Below, piece by piece: positions 16,804 through 26,131 of a DNA stretch of 64,000 nucleotides. Source of the DNA: CBDFHV01 sp965247705. GTDB taxonomy: Bacteria; Pseudomonadota; Alphaproteobacteria; Rhodospirillales; CAMCUA01. A program made the translations under genes and the position numbers. The stretch lies in the NCBI GenBank assembly GCA_965247705.1, contig CBDFHV010000085.1, forward strand, positions 62,001 through 126,000, read 5' to 3'. Position 1 is the stretch's first letter; each line of letters opens with the position of its first letter. Under the pieces are notes generated by a model, which searched no databases, had not been told where the DNA came from, and saw only the letters and a program-made list of their open reading frames with translations.

Positions 16804-18939
16804 ATGGGCCAGGGCAACAGCGGCGGCGACGCATCGAAATCGCGGTTTCGGGTCGGCGTCGACGTCGGCGGTACCTTCACCGACATCGTCCTGGTGGACG
16901 AGCGCACTGGCGAGATCCTGGTCGCCAAGGTGGATACGGTGCCGGCCGACCCCTCGGAGGGCTGCATCAACGGCATCGACAAGGCCATCGCCATCCACGG
17001 CGTCGATCCGGCGCGGTTTCTGTTCACCGTTCACGGCACCACCATCGCCACCAACACGATCATCGAAGGCAAGGGCGCCAAGGCGGGCCTGATCACCTCC
17101 GAAGGCTTCCGCGACGTCCTCGAAATCGCCTACCAGACACGCCCCAGCCTCTATGACGTCTTCTACGAGAAGCCGAAGCCGCTGATTCCACGCTACTTGT
17201 GCCTTGGTGTGCCGGAGCGCATCGGGCCCGACGCCGAAGTGATCGTGCCCCTGGATGAGGCGGCGGTTCGCCGGGTCGGCCAGCAGTTCGCGGACGAAGA
17301 GGTGGAAGCCATCGCCGTCGCCTTCCTCCATGCCTACAAGGACCCCGCCCACGAACGCCGCGTGGCCGAGATTCTGGCCGAGGTCTGCGGGCACATCCCC
17401 GTCGTCCTGTCTTCGGACGTCAGCCCCGAATACCGGGAATACCCGCGCACCAGCACGGCGGTGGTCAACGCCGTGCTGCTTCCCCGCGTCGGCCCTTACG
17501 TGGCGCGCCTGGAAGAGCGCATGGAGGGTCGCGGCGTCCGCTCGGGGCTGCACCTGATGACGTCGGCCGGTGGCATCATTACCGCCGGCGTGGCCAAGAA
17601 GTTGCCGGTTCACCTGGTGGAATCGGGGCCTGCCGCCGGGGTCATCGGCGCCGCCTTCGTTGCCGGGCTGGCCGGATACGACAACCTCCTGGCCCTCGAC
17701 ATCGGCGGCACCACGGCCAAGATCGCCCTCGTCAACCATGGCGAGCCGCGGATCGCCGAGCAGTTCGAGGTCGGCTCCTCGGCGGTGGCCAACGTGACCG
17801 CCCAACGGGGCCAGGGTTATCCCGTTCTGACCCCGGTCATCAGCCTGGTCGAGATCGGCGCCGGCGGCGGTAGCATCGCCAACGTGGACCCGGGCGGGGC
17901 GCTGACCGTGGGACCGCAAAGCGCCGGCGCCGACCCGGGCCCCGCCTGCTACGCCAAGGGCGGCGACGAGCCGACCATTACCGACGCCAATGTGGTTCTG
18001 GGGCGGATCAATCCCGACTACTTCCTCGGCGGCGAAGCCAAGCTGGACAAGGCGCTGGCGTTGAAGGCCATGACCGACAAGATTGCCGGGCCCATGAACA
18101 TGGACGTCATGGCAGCGGCCCAGTCGGTCCTCGACATCGCCAACGCCAAGATGACCAGCGCCCTCTATTTCGTGTCCGTGGAGCAGGGGATCGATCCCCG
18201 GGACTATGTCCTGGTGCCCTCGGGCGGGGCGGGGCCCATGCAGGCGGTGGCCATCGCCCGTTCGCTCGGGGTCAAGACCGTCCTTATCCCGCCGACCCCG
18301 GGGGTGAACTCCGCCGTCGGGCTGCTCGCCACCGACCTCAAGCACGAGACCGTGCGCACCACCATGAAGGAAACCGACGCCGCGGACCCCGCAGCCCTTA
18401 CCGCCGTCCTCGCCGAGATGGAGGCAACGACCCGGGACCTGCTGCGCGAAGAGGGGGTCGCGGCCGGCGACATCACCATCCATCGCCAGTTCGACATGTG
18501 CTATGTGGGCCAGTCCTTCCAGTTGCGTGTCGCCGCGCCCGAGCGCATCGTCGCCGACAGCGCCAAGGCGTTGACCGACGCCTTCCACGGCCGCCATGCG
18601 GAGACGTACGGCTTCGCCAACGAGGGCGAGCCGACGATGATCGTCAACATCCGTCTCCTCGGCATCGGCAAGGTGGACCGGCCGCGTCTGCGCACATTGG
18701 CGACCACCGACGAGCCGGCAAGCCGGGCCGTGAAAGGCCGCCGCGACGTCTATTTCGCCGAGGCCGGCGGGGCGATTCCCGTCGACCTCTACGACCGGGA
18801 CAAGTTGCTGGCCGGCGACCGCTTCGACGGGCCGGCCATCGTCGAACAGATGGACTCCACCACCGTGGTGCCACCCGGCGCCACCGTCGAGGTGGAATCC
18901 CACGGCAATCTGATCATCTCCGTCCCGCCCGAGGCCTGA
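16804..18939 (+). CDS. Hydantoinase/oxoprolinase family protein, subunit A
   Basis: 711-residue HyuA-type subunit with an actin-like ATPase fold. The phosphate-1 motif is FRVGVDVGGTFTDIVLVDE near the N-terminus and the phosphate-2 motif LLALDIGGTTAKIALV in the middle; GAGGGSIANVDPGGAL and SGGAGPMQAVAIARSLG are also family blocks. ATG 16804 has GAAGGGGG upstream; an in-frame ATG at 16771 is less likely. It pairs with hyuB, 34 bases downstream, to open hydantoin-like or 5-oxoproline-like rings at the cost of ATP. The substrate is unknown. It is divergent from the broken dctP. Confidence 0.93.
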   Translation: MGQGNSGGDASKSRFRVGVDVGGTFTDIVLVDERTGEILVAKVDTVPADPSEGCINGIDKAIAIHGVDPARFLFTVHGTTIATNTIIEGKGAKAGLITSEGFRDVLEIAYQTRPSLYDVFYEKPKPLIPRYLCLGVPERIGPDAEVIVPLDEAAVRRVGQQFADEEVEAIAVAFLHAYKDPAHERRVAEILAEVCGHIPVVLSSDVSPEYREYPRTSTAVVNAVLLPRVGPYVARLEERMEGRGVRSGLHLMTSAGGIITAGVAKKLPVHLVESGPAAGVIGAAFVAGLAGYDNLLALDIGGTTAKIALVNHGEPRIAEQFEVGSSAVANVTAQRGQGYPVLTPVISLVEIGAGGGSIANVDPGGALTVGPQSAGADPGPACYAKGGDEPTITDANVVLGRINPDYFLGGEAKLDKALALKAMTDKIAGPMNMDVMAAAQSVLDIANAKMTSALYFVSVEQGIDPRDYVLVPSGGAGPMQAVAIARSLGVKTVLIPPTPGVNSAVGLLATDLKHETVRTTMKETDAADPAALTAVLAEMEATTRDLLREEGVAAGDITIHRQFDMCYVGQSFQLRVAAPERIVADSAKALTDAFHGRHAETYGFANEGEPTMIVNIRLLGIGKVDRPRLRTLATTDEPASRAVKGRRDVYFAEAGGAIPVDLYDRDKLLAGDRFDGPAIVEQMDSTTVVPPGATVEVESHGNLIISVPPEA

Positions 18940-18973
18940 CGGCCAACCGCATTCCCCGAAAGGGAGACGCTCC

Positions 18974-20671
18974 ATGGCAACATCCGCCACCCCGTCCGCC
19001 GATGGCCTGAAACCGGCGATGGATCCGGTCACCTTCGAAGTGATCCGCAACGCGCTCCTCAACATGACCGAGGAGATGGCGGTCACGGTGCGCCGTGCCG
19101 CCTTCTCCACCAATATCAAGACCCGGGCCGATTTCTCCTGCGCCTTCTTCGACAGCGAATTGCGCTGCGTCGCCCAGTCCTTCGCCCAGCCGGCCCATCT
19201 GGTGTCCATGTCCACCATCGCGCCGATCGCGATCCTTGAGCTGGGGGCGGAGCGCCTCAAGGGCGGCGACGCGATTGTGGTCAACGATCCCCACCGGGGG
19301 GCCAGCCACCTCAACGACATCACGGTGCTTGCGCCGGTGGACGTGGATGGCCGACGCATCGGCTATGTGGCCAACATGGCCCACCACGTGGACGTGGGCG
19401 GCTCGTCCCCGGCCAGCCTCGGGGTCAACAAGGAGTTGTTCCAGGAAGGCATTATCCTGCCCCCCACCTGGATCGCCCGCGAGGGCCAGATCGACGACAA
19501 CGTGCTGAACCTCGTTCTGTCCAACATCCGCGCCCCGCGCGAGACCAACGGCGACCTTAGGGCCCAGATGTCGTCCAACGTGGTCGGCTCCCGGCGCCTG
19601 GCGGCAATCGTCGAGCGCTATACCGCCGACACCTTGGAATCCTTCTGCGACGAACTGATCGCGTATACGGAGCGCTGGGCGGACCGGGAGATCCGCGCCT
19701 TGCCCGAAGGCAGCTACGAAGCCGAGGGTTTCCGCGACGACGACGGCTTCACCGACGATCCGGTGCGGATCAAGGTGAAGATCACCATCCGCGATGGCCA
19801 CGTGCGGATGGACACCAGCGGCTCGTCGCCGCAGCTACGCTCCCCCATCAACTGCACCCGGGCCATGGCCAAGTGCGCCGTCACCTTTGTCACCCGCTGC
19901 CTGGTGGACGACCGGATTCCCGTCAACGAGGGTTTCCTGCGGCGTATCCACGTCGACGGCCCCGACGGCCTCGTCTGCACCGCCGTGCGCCCGGCCGCCG
20001 TCGTTGGCGGTTGGGAGCTGGGCTCGCGGCTGGCCGAAGTGGTGTTCAAGGCCCTGCACCCGGTGCTTCCCGAACGCATTCCGGCCGCCGGCAAGGGATT
20101 GATCGTCAACATCGGCTTCGGCGGCCATCATCCCAAGAAGGGCGAGTACTACTGCTACATGGAGACCATCGCCGGCGGCAACGGCGCCCGGCCGACCAAG
20201 GATGGCCCCGACGCCGTACAGACCAACCTGCAAAACACCGAAAACGCTCCCATCGAGGAGGTGGAGCTCAACTACCCGATCCGCATCAAGCGCTATGAGT
20301 TGATCCCCGATTCCTGCGGCGGCGGCCACTTCCGCGGCGGCATGGGGGTGCGCCGGGATTTCGAATTCCCCGACGCCGACTGCACCTGGACCGCCATGTC
20401 AGACGGCCGTAAGTTCGCCCCCTGGGGCCTCGAGGGCGGTGAAGACGGCCGCGTGGCCCATTTCATCCTCGACCCGGAAGGGGAACACCGGGACCTGCCT
20501 TCCAAGTGCACCGTGGATATTCCCCGCGGTGGCTGCGTGCGGGTGGAAACGCCGGGCGGCGGCGGCTTCGGCAGCCCCTCTCTCCGGGATCGGGCGATGG
20601 TGGCCCGCGACGTGCGCGACGGCAAGGTCACCAACGATGCCGCGCGGACGGTCTACGGCTACGACCGATAA
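18974..20671 (+). CDS. Hydantoinase B/oxoprolinase family protein
   Basis: 565-residue HyuB-type subunit, full length. It starts at ATG 18974 behind GGGAGA and reads MDPVTFEVIRNALLNMTEEM at the N-terminus. Conserved blocks include VNDPHRGASHLNDI, ANMAHHVDVGGS and LPSKCTVDIPRGGCVRVETP. It is a close paralogue of the partial gene at 2-1579, with long identical stretches over the whole length. It forms the second subunit with the HyuA just upstream and converges on the isomerase gene 9 bases away. Confidence 0.94.
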   Translation: MATSATPSADGLKPAMDPVTFEVIRNALLNMTEEMAVTVRRAAFSTNIKTRADFSCAFFDSELRCVAQSFAQPAHLVSMSTIAPIAILELGAERLKGGDAIVVNDPHRGASHLNDITVLAPVDVDGRRIGYVANMAHHVDVGGSSPASLGVNKELFQEGIILPPTWIAREGQIDDNVLNLVLSNIRAPRETNGDLRAQMSSNVVGSRRLAAIVERYTADTLESFCDELIAYTERWADREIRALPEGSYEAEGFRDDDGFTDDPVRIKVKITIRDGHVRMDTSGSSPQLRSPINCTRAMAKCAVTFVTRCLVDDRIPVNEGFLRRIHVDGPDGLVCTAVRPAAVVGGWELGSRLAEVVFKALHPVLPERIPAAGKGLIVNIGFGGHHPKKGEYYCYMETIAGGNGARPTKDGPDAVQTNLQNTENAPIEEVELNYPIRIKRYELIPDSCGGGHFRGGMGVRRDFEFPDADCTWTAMSDGRKFAPWGLEGGEDGRVAHFILDPEGEHRDLPSKCTVDIPRGGCVRVETPGGGGFGSPSLRDRAMVARDVRDGKVTNDAARTVYGYDR

Positions 20672-20679
20672 GAAGGGGT

Positions 20680-21510
20680 CTATCGCCCCTCCCGCAATCC
20701 TTTCAGGTAGCCGGCGCAAAAGGCCGCCGTGGCCGGGCCGTCGGGGATGAGCTCGATGGGCTCGACGGCGATCCAGCCGACATAGTTCTGTTCCTCGAGG
20801 GCGGCGAGAACGCCGGCGAAGGGATCGTCCCCCTGTCCGGGACCACGGCGGGTGCGGTCGCGGAACTGGATGTGGGTGACGTGGCCGCTGGGAAGCCAGC
20901 GGGCGATCAGGGCTTCGAGCGGTTCCTCGTCCGGGTTGGCCCGGGCGGCGCCGGTGTCGATCATGGTGCGGAAGTTTGGGCTGCCGATGGCGTCGACGAT
21001 CGCCGCCGCCTCGGCCACCGTGGTGACGAAGTTGGCCATCGGCGGGGCCAGGGGCTCGAGGCAATAGGTGACCCCGCAGGTCTCCGCTTCCTCCGCGACG
21101 GCGGCGAACAGGTCCCCGGCCCAGCCGCGGGCTTCCGCCGCCGCCGGACCGTCGGGTAGACGGCGCTGGGCGGGGGAGCCGTGAACCAGCACCGCGCCGC
21201 CAATCTCGGCGCACAGTCGGACCAGGCCCACGAGCACCTCCCGGGTGCGCCCCCGCACGGCCGCATCCGCGCTGGTCACCGACAGCCCCTCCGGCTTGAC
21301 CAGCAGCCAATGGAGGCCCGAGACGACAAGGCCTGCCGTTTCAGCGGCCTGGCGGATCTCCCGGCGGGCCGCGGCCGGCAGCAAGTGGGGTTCGTCGCCG
21401 AGGGTGTAGGGCGCCACTTCCAGTCCCCCGTAGCCGAGGGCCGCGGCATGGACGCATTGGGCGGCGAAGGGCCGGTCCGCCAGCACCTCATTGCACAGCG
21501 CCAGCTTCAT
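20680..21510 (-). CDS. Sugar phosphate isomerase/epimerase (xylose-isomerase-like TIM barrel)
   Basis: 276-residue TIM-barrel protein of the AP-endonuclease-2 superfamily, begun at ATG 21510 (MKLALCNEVLADRPFA). Typical blocks are LGYGGLEVAPYTLG, VVSGLHWLLVKPEGL, CLEPLAPPMANFV, FRTMIDTGAA and HIQFRDRTRRGPGQGDDPF; the Glu, Asp and His residues there would bind a divalent metal. It starts 1 base after the stop of the DapA-family gene, so both lie in one operon. A ketose 3-epimerase-like or hydroxypyruvate-isomerase-like reaction is plausible. The substrate is unknown. Confidence 0.88.
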   Translation of the reverse strand: MKLALCNEVLADRPFAAQCVHAAALGYGGLEVAPYTLGDEPHLLPAAARREIRQAAETAGLVVSGLHWLLVKPEGLSVTSADAAVRGRTREVLVGLVRLCAEIGGAVLVHGSPAQRRLPDGPAAAEARGWAGDLFAAVAEEAETCGVTYCLEPLAPPMANFVTTVAEAAAIVDAIGSPNFRTMIDTGAARANPDEEPLEALIARWLPSGHVTHIQFRDRTRRGPGQGDDPFAGVLAALEEQNYVGWIAVEPIELIPDGPATAAFCAGYLKGLREGR

Positions 21511-21511
21511 G

Positions 21512-22576
21512 TCAGGAATCCAGCCAGCGGTCCCGGTTTGCGGCGACGAAAGCGTCGTCATTGAGGTGGGGATAGGCGTCAATAACCCGGTCGATCTCGG
21601 CCGCCTGACCGAGACCCAGTGATTCGTCCGGGTCCAGGCACCAGATGCCCTCCAGCAGGCCCTGGCGGCGCAACACCTCGTGGCAGCCGGCGATGCAGCC
21701 GGCGAAGTCGTTGGCGACGTCGAAGAAGGCGGCGTTGCAGTCGGTCACCTGGCTGTCCAGGGCCAACAAATCGTCACCGACGGTGCCCGCCCGGGCGGCC
21801 AGGTGGCAGCGCTCCAGCAAATCCACCGCTGCCCGGGCCCAGACCGACCAGTGCCCCAGCAGGCCGCCGACGATGCGCACTACCACCGGCGCGCCGTCCC
21901 GTATCACTGTGAAGGGGGTCACCAGGTCGAGCACGATGTGGTCGTCGTTGCCGGTATAGAGGGAGATGCGGTCTTCGGCCCCAGCCGCCACCACGCCCCG
22001 GATCACGTCAATGGTGCGGTAGCGGTGGAAGGGCGCCATCTTGATGGCGATGACATTCTCGATCTCGGCGAAGCGGCGCCAGAAATCCGTGCTCAGCACC
22101 ACGCCGCCCACGGCCGGCTGCAGGTAGAACCCGACCAGGGGAATCTCGTCCGCCACCCGGCGGCAATGGGCGACGATCTCGTCCTCGCCGGTGCCCTTCC
22201 AGGCGGCGAGGCTGAGGAGGCCGGCGTGGTAGCCGAGGCCGCGGGCGATGCCGGCTTCGCGCACCGCCTGATCGCTGCGCCCGACCAGGCCGGCGATCTT
22301 GACGATGGGCCGGTCGGTCCAGGCCTCCGCCGTTTCCATCGCCAGGCGTAGCACCGGCTCGTAGAGGCCCACGTCGCGGATCTGGAACTGGGTGGTGTGG
22401 ACGCCCACGGCCAAGCCGCCGGCACCGGCCTCCAGGTAGTAGCGGGTCAGCGCCCGCTGGCGGCGGAGGTCCAGTTTGCGATTCGGGGTCAGGGCCAGGG
22501 GATGGGCCGGCAGCACGGCGCCACGGCGCAGGGTGGCGAGCACGTCTCCGGGCCAATCGGTCCAGCGAAGGGTCAT
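21512..22576 (-). CDS. Dihydrodipicolinate synthase (DapA/NanA) family protein, divergent
   Basis: 354 residues with the class I aldolase layout. The N-terminal block is PAHPLALTPNRKLDLRRQRAL and the Schiff-base lysine falls in IENVIAIKMAPF. The usual GTTGE motif is replaced by GVHTTQ, and the YNxP tyrosine region reads FYLQPAVGG. It is therefore not a lysine-pathway DHDPS but a lyase or hydratase of another keto acid. The C-terminus (NDDAFVAANRDRWLDS) is longer than in DapA. The gene lies in a minus-strand run with an isomerase downstream and a GNAT 10 bases upstream. Confidence 0.85.
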   Translation of the reverse strand: MTLRWTDWPGDVLATLRRGAVLPAHPLALTPNRKLDLRRQRALTRYYLEAGAGGLAVGVHTTQFQIRDVGLYEPVLRLAMETAEAWTDRPIVKIAGLVGRSDQAVREAGIARGLGYHAGLLSLAAWKGTGEDEIVAHCRRVADEIPLVGFYLQPAVGGVVLSTDFWRRFAEIENVIAIKMAPFHRYRTIDVIRGVVAAGAEDRISLYTGNDDHIVLDLVTPFTVIRDGAPVVVRIVGGLLGHWSVWARAAVDLLERCHLAARAGTVGDDLLALDSQVTDCNAAFFDVANDFAGCIAGCHEVLRRQGLLEGIWCLDPDESLGLGQAAEIDRVIDAYPHLNDDAFVAANRDRWLDS

Positions 22577-22586
22577 GACCGCGATC

Positions 22587-23435
22587 CTATCCCAGTTCCG
22601 GCCCGGCCACCGCGAACATGCGCGACGGATCGCCGAACTCCGTGTTGGCGCCCCGAACCATGCGGGTGAACCGGCGCTGCTCCTTGAAGCCCGCGTCGCG
22701 CAGAAAGTCGATCACCACGGCATGCTGATCCGGCACGTCGATGAACAGCGGGCCGTCAGCGCCGGACAGCGCGCATTGGAGCATTTCGAGCGCGGTAGCC
22801 GAAGAATCGGCGCAGATGGGGCCGATCTGGCGGGCGCGCCGGCCATCCCGGCTGAGAAGAAATCCCCGGCCGTTGATGGCCATGCGGGCCAGCCCGCCGC
22901 CACGCATGGCCAAATCCTCCAGGATGAACCCCCGATCACCGGCGAAGACCTCCCGGTCGTAGGCCAGTACAGCGGGCATTTCGCCCGCCAGCAGGGGGCG
23001 CGATTGAATCTCGGGCGGGGTCGCGACCCTCACGCCATCGGCTTCCCACCGGCGCATGACGAACTGATCCTGGAAGCCCAGCGGCCGATAGACTCCCTCC
23101 CCCGCCGGGGTGGCGTCCAGAATCTGCGCCAGGCCCCGATCCTCCAGCAGATCCATGCAGTCCTTGAGCAGGCGCGTGGCCAGTCCCCGGCGGCGCCAGG
23201 ACTCGGTGACCAGCACCATGCTGATCCAGCCGAATTCGTCGCCATAAGGCAGGGCCAGGGCGGAGGCCACCAACCGTCCGCCCGGGTCTTCGTAGCCGAT
23301 GGCCGCGCCGTGGGCGATGACAAGGGCCCAGTCGGCCGCCACCTGGTTCCAGTGGGCTTCCGTGGACAGGGCCACGCAGCCCTCGATGTGGCGGGCTTCC
23401 AGGGTGACCGGCCGCAGGGTCTCAATAGCGCCCAT
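22587..23435 (-). CDS. GNAT family N-acetyltransferase (two-domain)
   Basis: 282 residues. The N-terminal GNAT domain has WISMVLVTESWRRRGLATRL as its acetyl-CoA-binding segment and YRPLGFQDQFVMRRW at its end. A second domain (about 150-282) looks like the C-terminal extension seen in YobR-like GNATs, with CALSGADGPLFIDVPDQH. The start at 23435 overlaps the epimerase stop by 14 bases, so translation is probably coupled. Its acceptor is unknown. Confidence 0.82.
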   Translation of the reverse strand: MGAIETLRPVTLEARHIEGCVALSTEAHWNQVAADWALVIAHGAAIGYEDPGGRLVASALALPYGDEFGWISMVLVTESWRRRGLATRLLKDCMDLLEDRGLAQILDATPAGEGVYRPLGFQDQFVMRRWEADGVRVATPPEIQSRPLLAGEMPAVLAYDREVFAGDRGFILEDLAMRGGGLARMAINGRGFLLSRDGRRARQIGPICADSSATALEMLQCALSGADGPLFIDVPDQHAVVIDFLRDAGFKEQRRFTRMVRGANTEFGDPSRMFAVAGPELG

Positions 23436-24495
23436 CGCGAACGTCGAAATGGGTCGGTTTGTCGAGGTTGGGCATGTCCCGGGCCACCCAGTCGGCTACC
23501 CAGTCGACCATGCGATCGAGGGGCACCAGGGGATAGCCCAGCAGGTTCAAGGCCCGGGCGGGATTGACCAGCCAGCCCATGGGGGCTTCCTCGCCGACGA
23601 TCTCCGCACGGCGGCCGAAGCGCTCGGCGAAGGCGCCGGCCAGCCAGCGCACGGCGATGGTCTCGGGCCCGGTAACGTTCAGCGGCGAGGCGGGCGTGGT
23701 AACGTGACGCAGGCAGCGCAGGATGTGGCTGTTGGCGTCCCCCTGCCAGATCACGTTGACGTGGCCCATGGTCACGTCAACGGGCTCACCCCGGAACACC
23801 TTGCTGGCGAGATCGAACAAAACGCCGTAGCGCATGTCGATGGCGTAGTTGAGCCGGATCTGGCGTCCCGCCGTGCCGTGCTTCTTGGAGTAGTATTGGA
23901 ACATCCGCTCCCGCCCGACGCAGGACTGGGCGTATTCGCCCGGCGGATCGGGGGGCACGTCTTCGGTGGCCCCCTGGGAGGTGACGGGAACGAAGGGATA
24001 GACGCAGCCGGTGGAGAAGGCGACGATCCGCGAGTCGCGGAAAGCGTCGGCGACCAGTGCGGGCACCTGGACGTTCATCGCCCAGGTCAGTTCCTCGGAA
24101 CCGGAGGACCCGAACTTACGTCCGGCCATGAAGATGACGTTGGGCGGCTTGGGCAGCCGGGCGACGGCGTCGGCGTCCAGCAGGTCCGCCTGGATCGTCT
24201 CGATGTCCCATCCGTTCAGCCGGTCAGCCAGGCTCTCGTCGCTGAACCGGGCGACGCCGAAGATGCGCTTGTCGGGGGCGGCGTTGCGGGCGAGCCGGGC
24301 CAGCGTCGGCCCCATCTTGCCGCCGACGCCGAGCACCATGATGTCGCCATCGACGGCCGCCAGGTCGTCGACCAGAGCCTGGCCGGGCGTGGCCATGAAG
24401 GATTCCACGTGCGCCACGTCCTCGAACCGGTCGGGCAATTCGGCGCGGTCGAGGACCGTTGGCACAAACGTCTGCGTCTTGGCGGTGGCGATCAT
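23422..24495 (-). CDS. NAD-dependent epimerase/dehydratase family protein
   Basis: 357 residues from ATG 24495 (MIATAKTQTFVPTVLD), with GGGGGAA upstream. The Rossmann motif is the variant IMVLGVGGKMGPTLARLA. Downstream are the SDR blocks RIVAFSTGCVYPFVP and CVGRERMFQYYSKKHG; the catalytic Tyr-x-x-x-Lys is not in its usual form (Y-A-Q-S-C-V-G-R), so catalysis may differ from classical epimerases. It is the first gene of a minus-strand operon (epimerase, GNAT, aldolase, isomerase). The operon diverges from the PHP-domain gene across a TetR-type box at 24540-24558. Confidence 0.83.
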   Translation of the reverse strand: MIATAKTQTFVPTVLDRAELPDRFEDVAHVESFMATPGQALVDDLAAVDGDIMVLGVGGKMGPTLARLARNAAPDKRIFGVARFSDESLADRLNGWDIETIQADLLDADAVARLPKPPNVIFMAGRKFGSSGSEELTWAMNVQVPALVADAFRDSRIVAFSTGCVYPFVPVTSQGATEDVPPDPPGEYAQSCVGRERMFQYYSKKHGTAGRQIRLNYAIDMRYGVLFDLASKVFRGEPVDVTMGHVNVIWQGDANSHILRCLRHVTTPASPLNVTGPETIAVRWLAGAFAERFGRRAEIVGEEAPMGWLVNPARALNLLGYPLVPLDRMVDWVADWVARDMPNLDKPTHFDVRDGRY

Positions 24496-24539
24496 GGGCC
24501 GTGTTCCCCCCGTGCTGACCCGGCGCAACGGCGTCATTG

Positions 24540-24558
24540 TAACCGTTTGGTTGATAAC
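24540..24558. promoter_or_regulatory. Candidate TetR operator, box 1
   Basis: TAACCGTTTGGTTGATAAC. It matches 16 of 19 positions of the box at 28483-28501 and contains the half-site pair AACC/GGTT. It lies between the divergent epimerase operon and the PHP-domain operon that ends with a TetR gene. Confidence 0.55.
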
Positions 24559-24629
24559 TGACGAGATGTCTGCGAAACATAATCGTCGTCAAGCCGACCC
24601 GGCGACATCAGGCAAATCGGTTCGAGGGC

Positions 24630-26123
24630 ATGTCCGACGGCTACGCCATTCTCTACGGCGATATCCACAACCATAACGCCATGGGCTATGGCATCGGCTC
24701 CATGGAGCGCAGCATCGACATTGCGCGCGGCCACCTCGACTTCTTCGCGTTCACCGGCCATTCGAGCTGGCACGACATGGCGGCCATGGAAGGCGGCCGG
24801 GAGCAGCACTGGGTAAAGGGCTTAGCCCGCCTGCGGGAAGGCTGGCCCCAGGTCCAGGGCCTGATCGCCGACGCCAACCGGGACGACGCGTTCACCGCCT
24901 TCCTGGGCTTCGAGTGGCATTCCAGTCACTTCGGCGACCAGTGCGTGGTGTTCCCCGACGACCACCGCCCCCTGGCCTTTCCCGACACCGTGGGCGACCT
25001 GCGAGCCTTCTGTCACACGGAACAGGCGCTGATGATTCCCCACCACTTGGCTTACCCGTCGGGACGGCGGGGGGTGAACTGGAGCGTTTTCGATCCCACC
25101 TGCACCCCGGTGGTGGAGATTTTCTCCGAACATGGAAATTCGGAGGACGACCGGGGTCCACTGACCTTCTTCAACCATTCCATGGGCGGGCGGCAGACAT
25201 CGCATACCGTGCGCCATGCCCTGGACCGGGGCCTGCGCTTCGGCTTCGTCGCCTCCAGCGACAGCCATTCGGGCTTTCCCGGCGCCTATGGAGAGGGCCT
25301 GATGGCGGCCCTGGTGCGCGGCCACGACCGGGCCTCGATTATCGAAGCCATCAACGCCCGGCGGACCTACGCCTTGACCGGTGACCGCATCGCGGTCGGT
25401 TTCACCGTCGACGGGGTGCCCATGGGCGGCGACCTGCGCCGCGACGGAATGGTGGAGGTGGCCTTCGATGTGGCGGGCCGGGACGAACTGGACGTGGTGG
25501 AGGTGATCCAGGACGGGGAGATCGTCCACCGCGCCTACCCGCGCATCAAGGTGCCCCTGGAGGAAGCGACCGGCGAACCGTTCCAATTGCGCCTGGAATG
25601 GGGCTGGGGGCCCTGGGGCGACCTGGCCCTGGAGCGCATCGCCGATTGGGAGTTCGATATCGCGGTCGAGGACGGCGCCCTTCTGGACGTGTTTCCGTGC
25701 CTGCAATCGGGGCCCTTCGACGAGAACCGGCGCCATCGCTTCGAACGCCTCGGGGACGGTGTGGTGCGGGTGACCTCCTACACCTCGCGGCGCGGCGCCT
25801 ACCGCCTCAACCCCAACCAGAGCGTGGTCCTGGAGATGACCGGCGGTCCCCACACCCGCATCGGCCTGACCCTGCGCAAACCTGTCACGGACGCCGAAAC
25901 CACCACCGTCAGCGATCTTTTCGCCGGCTCCGTCAACCGCTTCACCGGCCCGTTCCCCAAGGAAGCCTGGCAGTGGCACCGCCTCGTGCCCCGGGCGGCC
26001 AGCGCGGTATCCGGCGCCTGTCGCCTGCCGGTGTCGCCGGGGCGCGGCTACATCTACCTGCGGGTGCGCCAGCAGAACGGCCACATGGCCTGGGTCAGCC
26101 CGGTGTTCCTCAACCACGATTGA
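24630..26123 (+). CDS. PHP-domain / DUF3604-like metal-dependent protein
   Basis: 497 residues. The N-terminus carries the PHP metal motif YGDIHNHN, followed by FAFTGHSSWHDM, MIPHHLAYPSGRRG, VVEIFSEHGNS and FVASSDSHSGFPGAYG. Together these give the His/Asp/Glu set of a polymerase-and-histidinol-phosphatase fold, which usually hydrolyses phosphoesters. The C-terminal half is beta-rich and unassigned. The match is to the DUF3604 group, found beside sulfatase-like and catabolic genes. First gene of a three-gene operon with the FAD oxidoreductase (8 bases on) and the TetR regulator. Confidence 0.8.
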   Translation: MSDGYAILYGDIHNHNAMGYGIGSMERSIDIARGHLDFFAFTGHSSWHDMAAMEGGREQHWVKGLARLREGWPQVQGLIADANRDDAFTAFLGFEWHSSHFGDQCVVFPDDHRPLAFPDTVGDLRAFCHTEQALMIPHHLAYPSGRRGVNWSVFDPTCTPVVEIFSEHGNSEDDRGPLTFFNHSMGGRQTSHTVRHALDRGLRFGFVASSDSHSGFPGAYGEGLMAALVRGHDRASIIEAINARRTYALTGDRIAVGFTVDGVPMGGDLRRDGMVEVAFDVAGRDELDVVEVIQDGEIVHRAYPRIKVPLEEATGEPFQLRLEWGWGPWGDLALERIADWEFDIAVEDGALLDVFPCLQSGPFDENRRHRFERLGDGVVRVTSYTSRRGAYRLNPNQSVVLEMTGGPHTRIGLTLRKPVTDAETTTVSDLFAGSVNRFTGPFPKEAWQWHRLVPRAASAVSGACRLPVSPGRGYIYLRVRQQNGHMAWVSPVFLNHD

Positions 26124-26131
26124 GCCCACCC

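Noticed and set aside
16750..19359. An 869-codon open frame on the minus strand
   Set aside because: It is antisense to hyuA and hyuB, is rich in Arg, Gly, His and Asp without any family motif, and arises from G+C-rich codon use of the real genes.
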